A DNA stretch of 7,548 nt. Source: an uncultured Collinsella sp. Lineage in GTDB: Bacteria > Actinomycetota > Coriobacteriia > Coriobacteriales > Coriobacteriaceae. Below, piece by piece: positions 1 through 5,406 of the stretch (the stretch's first letter is position 1; the number at the start of each line of letters is the position of its first letter). Below the pieces are notes generated by a model. That model made no database searches. It worked only from the letters and a program-made list of their open reading frames with translations, and was not told the DNA's origin. The stretch is from the NCBI GenBank assembly GCA_900551635.1, contig URWQ01000060.1:1-7548 (forward strand). Reading direction: 5' to 3'. Position numbers and translations under genes: made by a program.

Positions 1-411
1 TTCTCAGTCAAGCCCGGTTTTGCCACCGCCGCCGGGAGCCGTGATGGCAAGATGGCGATGCCTGTCAAGGTGCTTCCGGCTGCCGAGGTCACCGGTATGG
101 CCAAGACGTTCCGCTACCTGGTTGAGGACTATGAGCCCGACATCCTGGTAAGCGGACGTCCCCTGACCATGGCCGGTGAGCCCGGCCCTCAGGCCGAGCG
201 CGTTGCCGCTGTGGCGCAAAAGATTGCCGACGAGCTCGATCTTCCGTTGGAGTTTGAGGACGAGCGTCTGTCCTCGCAAGAGGCCAAGCGTATCCTGCGC
301 GAGCAGGGACTCAACGAAAAGCAGATGAGGGGCAAGATCGACATGATTGCCGCCAGCCTGTTTTTGCAGACGTGGCTCGATCGTAAAAACGAGGAGGTTT
401 CGCATGCCTAG
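1..411 (+). CDS. ruvX: RuvX/YqgF family Holliday-junction resolvase-like nuclease, 3' part
   Basis: The reading frame is open from base 1, so the true start and the N-terminal D-x-G strand lie upstream of the window. The visible 136 codons carry the later RNase H-fold motifs of the YqgF family: an LVSGRPLTMAGEPG segment (family form V-G-L-P-x-x-M-D-G), the DERLSS motif with a candidate catalytic Asp at 259-261, and the K-x-D motif with Asp at 340-342 near the C-terminus. Family members are implicated in pre-16S rRNA 5'-end processing and were first proposed as Holliday-junction resolvases; they act in the cytoplasm. Between the visible N-terminal residues and the PVKVLP strand there is a Gly/Ala/Lys-rich stretch that looks longer than the equivalent loop in E. 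coli YqgF, probably a small insertion. The stop overlaps the mltG start by 8 nt, implying translational coupling. Identity is fairly certain; the exact biochemical role is family knowledge only. Confidence 0.9.
   Translation, partial: FSVKPGFATAAGSRDGKMAMPVKVLPAAEVTGMAKTFRYLVEDYEPDILVSGRPLTMAGEPGPQAERVAAVAQKIADELDLPLEFEDERLSSQEAKRILREQGLNEKQMRGKIDMIAASLFLQTWLDRKNEEVSHA
391..397 (+). promoter_or_regulatory. Shine-Dalgarno site of mltG
   Basis: GAGGAGG lies inside the last codons of ruvX, 6 nt before the ATG at 404. It decides the mltG start: an in-frame ATG at 347 would add 19 residues that merely read ruvX in another frame. Confidence 0.8.
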
Positions 412-1837
412 TGCTTCCGATCCGCGCCAGCCGAATCGTACACAGCAGCCGGCGTCGCGCCCTGCCCAGCCTGGCCAGCGTCCGGCACAGCCGACGCAGC
501 GCGCAGCTCAGCCTGCCGCGCGCCCGGCGCAGTCCTTCTCTCGTTCGGCCCAACTTGTTCAACGGACGGGTCAGCAGCCTTCTGCTCGTTCGGTTCAGCA
601 TTCGGCTTCTCACGCGGTTCAGCAGCCCACTGCTCGTACGGCCCAGCCTGCAGGCGGCACCCGCTTTAAGCAGCAGGCACCTACCCAGCGAACGCAGGCC
701 CCCCAATCGCATTCGCATCACGCTCGTGGTTCGCATGGCGTTGCTCCGGCGACCCGCTCGAGCTACAACACGCATGCTCGTCGCGGTGCTCAAAAGAAAA
801 GCTCCCCGGTGCCTATGATTATCGGTGGCGTTGTTGCCGTGCTTGCGCTTGTCGCGATCGTTTTCTTTGTCGTGCCAGCCGTCAAGGGCTTCTTTGGCGG
901 TGAGGGTGCGAAAGTCGTTGCAGGCCAGCAGGTTACTATCACGATTCCCGATGGTGCCTCGGGTGACAGCATCGCTTCGATTCTCTCCGAGAACCATATC
1001 GTAGAAAATCCCAAGGATTACTATGCGGCGGTGAAAAAGCTCAACGCCGATATGTCGCTCAAGCCTGGTGATTATTCGTTCACCACACTCATGGATGCGA
1101 CCAAGGTTGTTCAGCAGCTCATGGAAGGCCCCAACGCGGGCTCCAATACGCTGACTATCCCTGAGGGCCTGACGGTCGATCAAGTCGCCGACCGTGTGGC
1201 CCAGGCCTACGACAGCATCTCTAAGGAAGACTTCCTCAACCAGGCCAAGGCCTCCAACTACGTGGACGACTATAGCTTCCTTAAGGGCGCCGCCAACGAT
1301 TCGCTCGAGGGTTTCTTGTTCCCCAAGACCTATTCGCTGGGCGATTCGCCGACGGCCGATGACGTGATTCGCGCTATGCTCGATCAGTTTAAGACCGAGT
1401 ACAAGTCGCTTGACTTTGCGAGCTGCGAAGCCAAGATCAAGGAACGCTACGGTGTGGAGATGTCCGACTACGACATCGTCAACTTGGCCTCTATCGTTGA
1501 GCGCGAGGGCCTCAACGCCGATCAACGTGCGCATGTGGCCTCGGTTTTCTACAACCGCCTTGCCGGCAAGCTCGACGGTCTGCGCTATCTCAATAGCGAT
1601 GCGACTATGATGTATGTCACCGGTGGCGAGGTTACCGCCGACGACCTGCAGAGCGATAGTCCGTATAACACCTATAAGCATGAGGGTCTGCCGCCCACGC
1701 CCATCTGCTCTCCGTCGCTCGAGGCACTCAAGGCCACGCTTGAGCCGACCGACTCCGATGACCTGTATTTCTACATTACGCAGGACGAGGAGTACTTCTC
1801 GCAAACCTACGAAGAGCATCAACAGTCTTGGAATTAG
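404..1837 (+). CDS. mltG: MltG (YceG) endolytic peptidoglycan transglycosylase with long basic N-terminal tail
   Basis: This is a membrane-anchored lytic transglycosylase that cleaves nascent peptidoglycan strands within the chain and is thought to terminate glycan elongation. The protein has 477 residues. Residues 1-134 form a low-complexity cytoplasmic tail rich in Pro, Ala, Gln, Arg and Ser. One transmembrane helix follows at about 138-160 (MIIGGVVAVLALVAIVFFVV), then a LysM-like region at about 170-240 and the YceG catalytic domain. Visible family motifs are LTIPEGLTVDQVA, LEGFLFPKTYSL, LASIVEREG with the catalytic Glu at residue 366, VASVFYNRL, LNSDATMMY, SPYNTYKHEGLPPTPICSPS and the terminal DLYFYITQDEE region. 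The start at 404 is set by the GAGGAGG site 6 nt upstream. The gene overlaps ruvX by 8 nt and is followed after 1 nt by the next gene. The catalytic part has normal length; the tail is what makes the protein longer than E. coli MltG (about 340 residues). Confidence 0.95.
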   Translation: MPSASDPRQPNRTQQPASRPAQPGQRPAQPTQRAAQPAARPAQSFSRSAQLVQRTGQQPSARSVQHSASHAVQQPTARTAQPAGGTRFKQQAPTQRTQAPQSHSHHARGSHGVAPATRSSYNTHARRGAQKKSSPVPMIIGGVVAVLALVAIVFFVVPAVKGFFGGEGAKVVAGQQVTITIPDGASGDSIASILSENHIVENPKDYYAAVKKLNADMSLKPGDYSFTTLMDATKVVQQLMEGPNAGSNTLTIPEGLTVDQVADRVAQAYDSISKEDFLNQAKASNYVDDYSFLKGAANDSLEGFLFPKTYSLGDSPTADDVIRAMLDQFKTEYKSLDFASCEAKIKERYGVEMSDYDIVNLASIVEREGLNADQRAHVASVFYNRLAGKLDGLRYLNSDATMMYVTGGEVTADDLQSDSPYNTYKHEGLPPTPICSPSLEALKATLEPTDSDDLYFYITQDEEYFSQTYEEHQQSWN

Positions 1838-1838
1838 C

Positions 1839-2336
1839 ATGAGGATTTTTAGCCCCAAACGTTACGTTGCCTCGGTCGATCGCATCGACCTTAATACCCT
1901 GTGGGCCGACGGCAAACGCGCCATTCTGCTCGATCGCGATAACACCTTGGTGCCGCGCGACACCGAGCAGGTTCCCGCCGCGGTTTCCGCTTGGCTCGAT
2001 GCCGCCCGCGCCAAAGGCTTTAAGCTGTGCATGGTGTCCAACAACTGGCATCGCGACCAGGTCATGAGCTCTGCACGCGAGCTGGGACTCGAGGCCATCA
2101 GTCACGCCATGAAGCCGGCGCCGTTTGCCCTCAAGTCGGGTCTTAAGCGCTTCGGCGCCACGGCCGACGAGGCGGTGCTGATCGGTGATCAGCTCTACAC
2201 GGACGTGTGGAGCGGCAACTTCGCCGGCGTCGATACCATCCTGGTAAAGCCGCAGGCGACGCAGGACCTGTGGTATACGCAGATCTTCCGTATCTTTGAG
2301 CGCCGGGCCCTTCGCGACCTTCCCTGCGAGGAATAG
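1839..2336 (+). CDS. YqeG-family HAD superfamily (subfamily IIIA) phosphatase
   Basis: The 165-residue product matches the YqeG-type HAD phosphatases in length (about 170) and motifs. Motif I is LLDRDNTLVP with nucleophile Asp32 and acid/base Asp34. Motif II is MVSNNW (Ser67). The conserved Lys is in KPAP (Lys92). Motif IV is GDQLYTDVWSGN with Asp117 and Asp122. These are the residues needed for Mg-dependent phosphoryl transfer through an aspartyl-phosphate, so the enzyme looks active. Its physiological substrate is not known to me. The ATG at 1839 lies 1 nt after the mltG stop; upstream in-frame codons fall in mltG and read as a shadow frame. The Shine-Dalgarno signal is weak (GGA just inside mltG), so coupling to mltG translation is likely. 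It sits directly before aroK; in Bacillus subtilis yqeG also lies near a shikimate gene (aroE), which may or may not be meaningful. Confidence 0.9.
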   Translation: MRIFSPKRYVASVDRIDLNTLWADGKRAILLDRDNTLVPRDTEQVPAAVSAWLDAARAKGFKLCMVSNNWHRDQVMSSARELGLEAISHAMKPAPFALKSGLKRFGATADEAVLIGDQLYTDVWSGNFAGVDTILVKPQATQDLWYTQIFRIFERRALRDLPCEE

Positions 2337-2344
2337 GTCTCGCT

Positions 2345-2878
2345 ATGTCCCAGCACACCAAACACGGCTGCGACCATATCTTCTTTATCGGCTTTTTGGG
2401 CGCGGGCAAATCGACGCGCGCGCGCAACGTCGGCACTATGTTCAAGCGGCGTTTTATCGATACCGACCGTCTGGTCGTGCGCCGTTGCGGCAAGTCGGTA
2501 ACCGAGATTTTTCAGACCGAGGGCGAGGATCGTTTTCGCGAGCTCGAGACCTCGGCGCTCCGTTCGCTCCAAAGTGAGCGCAGCCTGTTGGTTTCGTGCG
2601 GGGGCGGCATTGTCGAGACGCCGGTGAATATTGAGCTGATGCACGAAATGGGTACGTGCGTGTACCTCGAGGGTGACTTCGAGGATTCGATTCGCCAGAT
2701 TCGTCGGTCCGACACGCGCCCCGATTTTCGCTCTCCCGAGCATGCCGCGCGCCTGTTTGAGCATCGCCGTCCGCTGTATCGCCAGGCCGCCGACCTTACC
2801 CTTGATATTCGCAACAAGTCCTTCGAGGACGTTTCCTACCTTTGTGCCGAGATGCTTTTGGAGCGTGGGCTGCTATGA
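2345..2878 (+). CDS. aroK: Shikimate kinase
   Basis: The product (177 residues) is expected to phosphorylate shikimate to shikimate-3-phosphate with ATP, the fifth step of the chorismate pathway, in the cytoplasm. All main landmarks are visible: Walker A GFLGAGKST at 16-24, the D-T-D Mg/shikimate motif at 39-41, GEDRFRELE at 60-68 with the shikimate-binding Arg after Phe64, CGGGIV at 85-90, the lid Arg in DTRPDFR (Arg125), and the RRPLY motif at 141-145. The kinase therefore looks functional, in contrast to its neighbour. The ATG at 2345 is 8 nt after the upstream stop, with GAGGA (2328-2332) and TAGG (2334-2337) as modest ribosome-binding candidates. The stop codon overlaps the next ATG (ATGA at 2875-2878), so the two genes are translationally coupled. 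N-terminal residues 1-10 before the first strand are slightly longer than in compact family members. Confidence 0.93.
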   Translation: MSQHTKHGCDHIFFIGFLGAGKSTRARNVGTMFKRRFIDTDRLVVRRCGKSVTEIFQTEGEDRFRELETSALRSLQSERSLLVSCGGGIVETPVNIELMHEMGTCVYLEGDFEDSIRQIRRSDTRPDFRSPEHAARLFEHRRPLYRQAADLTLDIRNKSFEDVSYLCAEMLLERGLL

Positions 2879-3984
2879 TTCGCCGTCAACTGATCAATTT
2901 CCAAAACCGCAGCGTCGATGTCCGCGTCGGATTGGGCGCGTTCGATGAACTGTCGCGTATGTTTGCCTCGGCCGTGGGCAAGCCTAAGCGCGCGATGGTC
3001 GTTTGGAACACCGCCACATCTGAGCGTTTTGGTGAAGTCGTCGAGCATGCGCTGGTCGACGCCGGTTTTGCCGTGTCGCTGCTAGTCCTTGAGGTTTCGC
3101 CTGCTGGTGCCACGCTGGCCGATGCTGATGCTATCTTTGGCGCCCTGTCTGCCAACGCGGACATCTTCGCCGGTCTGTTTGCCGCCTTGGGCGATGCCGC
3201 AACCTGCTCGGTTGTTAGCTGGTGCGCCAACCAGTGGTGCGGCCGAACCGAGTGCGCGCTGTTGCCGACGACCTTTGACGCCATGCTCACGGTCGCGACG
3301 ACCATGAAGCCGCTCGTCGCCTCGTCGGCCAATGCGCTTCCCGCTATCGCGTTCCGTCCCGAACCGGGCTTGGTCGTGTGTGACCTCGACCTTGTTCGTG
3401 AGGCGGACCCCGAGGACCTCAAGCTCGGCTTTGTGGTGCTTGTTGGCACCATGCTTTCGAGCAGTAAGTCCCGCTGGAATCAGTTTACTGAGACCGTCCC
3501 CGAGATTCTCGCGGGCGAGGAGGTCGCGCTCGTCAATGCCGTTCAATGGTCTCAGACTGCCCGTAAGGACGTACTGATGGCCACGAACCCGAGCGCTCGC
3601 CATGCGCTCGATTTTGGCAAGACGGGGGAGCGTACCCTGCGCGCCTGCTTGGGCGATGCCGCCTCGCAGGTCCCTGCCTATCAGCTGTTATCCGAGGGCA
3701 TGCGCTTTGAGGCGCGCCTAGCACATGATGCCTGCGACTTTGATATCGATTACGTCTTTGAGGTCGATGACTGCCTGGAGGACTTTGGCATCGAGGAACT
3801 TGCCTTCGATCTGGAGCCTGCCGCATATATCGAGGAGTTCCGCAGGCAGCAGTTTGTCCGCTCGAACCGCAGTATGTTGCCGCTGCCCGCGGCACTCGGC
3901 GCTATTCGTCTAACGTGCGTTGAGGACGAGGTTCTTGAGCGCCATGCTCACGCCTACTTGGCTTCTCGCAAAGAACTTCTCTAA
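2875..3984 (+). CDS. Divergent 3-dehydroquinate synthase (AroB) homologue, probable pseudoenzyme
   Basis: Position after aroK and before pepQ, length (369 residues; AroB about 360) and several framework motifs identify an AroB-family protein: ALG at 104-106, LLPTT at 129-133, VVCDLD at 167-172, DPEDLKLG at 178-185, ALDFGKT at 244-250 and a C-terminal LPLPAALGAIRL. By eye alignment the active site is gone. The NAD-binding GGGVVGD reads GDAATCS. D-S-S-x-G-G-K reads T-V-A-T-T-M-K, keeping only Lys145. The zinc Glu of GLAEVIK is Val188 and the Lys of that motif is Gly191. The zinc His of N-F-G-H-T is Lys249 and the next His is Arg253. HGEAV reads LSEGM, so the third zinc ligand is lost. The frame is continuous with codon use like its neighbours, so it does not look like a decayed pseudogene. 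Dehydroquinate synthesis is unlikely; the present role is unknown. The ATGA overlap with aroK fixes the start. An alternative ATG at 2842 lies deep in aroK and is rejected. Confidence 0.85.
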   Translation: MIRRQLINFQNRSVDVRVGLGAFDELSRMFASAVGKPKRAMVVWNTATSERFGEVVEHALVDAGFAVSLLVLEVSPAGATLADADAIFGALSANADIFAGLFAALGDAATCSVVSWCANQWCGRTECALLPTTFDAMLTVATTMKPLVASSANALPAIAFRPEPGLVVCDLDLVREADPEDLKLGFVVLVGTMLSSSKSRWNQFTETVPEILAGEEVALVNAVQWSQTARKDVLMATNPSARHALDFGKTGERTLRACLGDAASQVPAYQLLSEGMRFEARLAHDACDFDIDYVFEVDDCLEDFGIEELAFDLEPAAYIEEFRRQQFVRSNRSMLPLPAALGAIRLTCVEDEVLERHAHAYLASRKELL

Positions 3985-4116
3985 GTTTTATTGACATCCA
4001 TCGTCTTTCGTATCATGTTGAGGGGCGGGTTTCCAATCGGTTGCGGATCGCATGCGATTCCGTCGTTCGGTTGAGACCCGTCCCGTCTTTATAGAGACAA
4101 CAAGAAAGGAATCTGC
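3985..4116 (+). promoter_or_regulatory. Intergenic region with candidate promoter and structured leader before the M24 peptidase
   Basis: The gap holds a perfect TTGACA at 3991-3996. The best TATAAT-like match is TATCAT at 4011-4016, but the 14-nt spacing is short. A weaker CATGTT at 4014-4019 gives 17 nt. The rest of the gap folds into the stem described separately. A ribosome-binding site AAGGA (4106-4110) ends 6 nt before the ATG at 4117. Promoter assignment is moderate; the -35 element is clear and the -10 is not. Confidence 0.45.
4022..4084 (+). other. Long imperfect inverted repeat with nested palindromic hairpin (putative leader RNA structure)
   Basis: GGGGCGGGTTTC (4022-4033) pairs with GAGACCCGTCCC (4073-4084) over 12 positions with two G-U wobbles. 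Inside, CGG-ATCG (4044-4050) pairs with CGAT-CCG (4055-4062) with one bulged T around a CATG loop; the core ATCGCATGCGAT (4047-4058) is a perfect palindrome. The heptamer TCGGTTG occurs twice, at 4037-4043 and 4067-4073. Only TTT follows the outer stem, so it is a poor intrinsic terminator. It could be a 5' mRNA structure or a protein-binding site. I do not recognise it as a known RNA family. Confidence 0.5.
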
Positions 4117-5247
4117 ATGTCTGAGTTTGCTGCCGGTCCTGCCGGTCGTATCGAGCGTGTCCGTGCCCTGATGGCCGAGCGTGGCTACGACGCCATCGTG
4201 GTGCGCGACGAGGCCAACCTTCGTTGGCTTACGGGCGTGAAGGGCGTTTTCGATTACACCTTTGAATTCCCGCACGCGGCGTTTATTACGGCCGACCAGT
4301 GCCTGTTCCATACCGACTCGCGCTACCTCAACAGCTTTGAGGAGAACACGCCCGCCGGCAGCCCCTGGGTTTACGACATGGACGAGGGTACCATCCCCGG
4401 CTGGGTCGCCGGCAAGATTGCGGCTAACAAGTGCCGTGTCTGTGCTGTCGAGGACGATATGCAGATTAACTTCTACCAGGGTATTCAGCGCGGCCTGGAG
4501 GACCGTTCCGTCGCCTGCATCCTACCGCTGATGCACGACGACATCCGCAAGATGCGCGCCATCAAGGATGCCGAGGAGATTGAGCTTATGCGCCATGCGC
4601 AGTCGATCACCGATGCCGCTTTCCAGCATATGCTCGGCTTTATTGAGCCCGGTATGACCGAGAAGCAGGTTCGCAACGAGCTCGAGAACTTTATGTTCGC
4701 CAACGGCGCCGACAGCCTTGCCTTCGGCTCCATCGTGGCGAGCGGTCCCAACACCGCCAACCCGCATGCCGTGCCGAGCGATCGCGTGATCGAGAAGGGC
4801 GATTTCGTTCTCATGGATTACGGCGCGGGCTACTGCGATTACCGCTCCGACATGACGCGCACCGTCGTGATGGGCGAGCCTACGCAGGAGCAGCTCGACC
4901 TGTACGCGCTCGTGCGCCGCACGCACGAGGAGTGCGTCGCCGCCATCCATCCGGGCGTTGAGGGTAACGACATCTTCAAGCTTTCCAAGAAGATCATCGG
5001 CGATGCCGGCTATGGCGATTACTACAATCATGGCCTGGGCCACGGCGTCGGTATCGACATCCACGAGCTGCCCAACTTCAACCGCAGCAAGAACACCATC
5101 GCGATCGGCTCGGTTGTCACCATGGAGCCCGGCGTTTACCTGCCCGGCGTGGGCGGCGTGCGTCTGGAGGATTACGGCGTGGTCACCGAGAACGGCTACG
5201 AGCCTTTCACCAAGACCCCGCACGACCTGCACGTCATCGATTGCTAG
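4117..5247 (+). CDS. pepQ: M24-family metallopeptidase (Xaa-Pro aminopeptidase/dipeptidase)
   Basis: The 376-residue protein has the two-domain layout of Xaa-Pro peptidases: a creatinase-like N-terminal domain (about 1-140, with RVRALMAERGYDAIVVRDEANLRWLTG-type opening) and a pita-bread catalytic domain (about 150-376). All five dinuclear metal ligands are visible: Asp234 in MDYGAGY, Asp245 in RSDMTRT, His309 in GLGHGVGIDIHE, Glu337 in TMEPGVYLPG and Glu351 in VRLEDYG. It should release N-terminal residues before proline, or split Xaa-Pro dipeptides, in the cytoplasm using Mn or a similar metal. Length and motifs do not separate aminopeptidase from prolidase; the symbol follows the conserved actinobacterial position pepQ-efp. 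Translation starts at the ATG 6 nt after AAGGA. It has its own leader and is closed by a strong terminator, so it is probably transcribed alone or as the end of the upstream unit. Confidence 0.92.
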   Translation: MSEFAAGPAGRIERVRALMAERGYDAIVVRDEANLRWLTGVKGVFDYTFEFPHAAFITADQCLFHTDSRYLNSFEENTPAGSPWVYDMDEGTIPGWVAGKIAANKCRVCAVEDDMQINFYQGIQRGLEDRSVACILPLMHDDIRKMRAIKDAEEIELMRHAQSITDAAFQHMLGFIEPGMTEKQVRNELENFMFANGADSLAFGSIVASGPNTANPHAVPSDRVIEKGDFVLMDYGAGYCDYRSDMTRTVVMGEPTQEQLDLYALVRRTHEECVAAIHPGVEGNDIFKLSKKIIGDAGYGDYYNHGLGHGVGIDIHELPNFNRSKNTIAIGSVVTMEPGVYLPGVGGVRLEDYGVVTENGYEPFTKTPHDLHVIDC

Positions 5248-5269
5248 CCCATTTCGATAGATTTTTGGG

Positions 5270-5312
5270 GCGGGGCGTCCGAATCGATTCGGACGCCCCG
5301 CGTTCTCTTTTT
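5270..5312 (+). terminator. Rho-independent terminator after the M24 peptidase
   Basis: Bases 5270-5301 are a perfect 32-nt palindrome (arms GCGGGGCGTCCGAATC and its reverse complement), so the hairpin is very stable with a small loop at the central ATCGAT. It is followed after a few bases by a T-rich run CTCTTTTT (5305-5312). There is no T run on the opposite strand in the correct place, so termination is for + strand transcripts only. Confidence 0.92.
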
Positions 5313-5343
5313 ATGCGCTCGCCGCAGGCGCCGTCTGCAAGTG

Positions 5344-5349
5344 TATAAT
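5344..5349 (+). promoter_or_regulatory. Candidate -10 element of the efp operon promoter
   Basis: A perfect TATAAT lies 31 nt after the terminator and 57 nt before the efp ATG. No good TTGACA-like hexamer is found 16-18 nt upstream (the sequence there is GC-rich, around GCCGCA at 5321-5326). A TG directly precedes the hexamer but is one base out of register for a classic extended -10. Transcription would begin near 5355-5357. Confidence 0.6.
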
Positions 5350-5367
5350 TTCTGTCGTATGTAATTT

Positions 5368-5383
5368 GGACGCTTGTGCGTTC
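5368..5383 (+). other. Small hairpin in the efp leader
   Basis: GGACGC (5368-5373) pairs with GCGTTC (5378-5383), six pairs with one G-U, around a TTGT loop. It would sit in the 5' untranslated RNA shortly before the ribosome-binding site. Its function is not evident and chance formation is possible. Confidence 0.3.
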
Positions 5384-5390
5384 TGCCCAT

Positions 5391-5401
5391 AACAAGAAAG
5401 G
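5391..5401 (+). promoter_or_regulatory. Ribosome-binding region of efp, identical to that of the M24 peptidase gene
   Basis: AACAAGAAAGG occurs here 5 nt before the efp ATG and again at 4099-4109, 7 nt before the peptidase ATG. The GAAAGG core is the Shine-Dalgarno site and fixes the efp start at 5407 rather than the in-frame ATG at 5374. Confidence 0.7.
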
Positions 5402-5406
5402 TCGCT

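Noticed and set aside
411..818. 135-residue + strand frame overlapping the mltG tail
   Set aside because: It is the out-of-frame reading of the repetitive Pro/Ala/Gln/Arg codons; Arg/Ser/Leu-rich product, no start signal of its own.
311..1858. 515-residue open frame on the - strand opposite mltG
   Set aside because: It is a shadow of mltG and the low-complexity tail in GC-rich DNA. It crosses the ruvX/mltG junction, has no ribosome-binding site or family motif, and the + strand protein is unmistakable.
3205..3255. Classic zinc-ribbon or ferredoxin motif in the AroB homologue
   Set aside because: The spacing C-x5-C-x4-C-x4-C does not match the usual CxxC pairs, so no named metal-binding domain is claimed.
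2875..3984. Frameshift or sequencing error as the explanation for missing AroB motifs
   Set aside because: Recognisable AroB framework motifs before, between and after the altered sites all lie in one frame. The other frames over 3089-3307 and 3332-3577 give no GGGVVGD, DSSxGGK or FGHT sequence.
4022..4095. Intrinsic terminator after aroB
   Set aside because: The outer stem has a loop of about 39 nt and is followed only by CGTCTTTAT, not a proper U-tract, so leader structure is the better reading.
4522..5232. 236-residue open frame on the - strand opposite the M24 peptidase
   Set aside because: Its Val/Leu/Ala/His-rich sequence is typical of antisense reading of GC-rich genes, and the + strand has all catalytic motifs of the peptidase.
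5270..5301. 32-nt perfect palindrome as an operator or attachment site
   Set aside because: The T-rich run directly after it and its place between two transcription units fit a terminator; no repressor or integrase gene is nearby.
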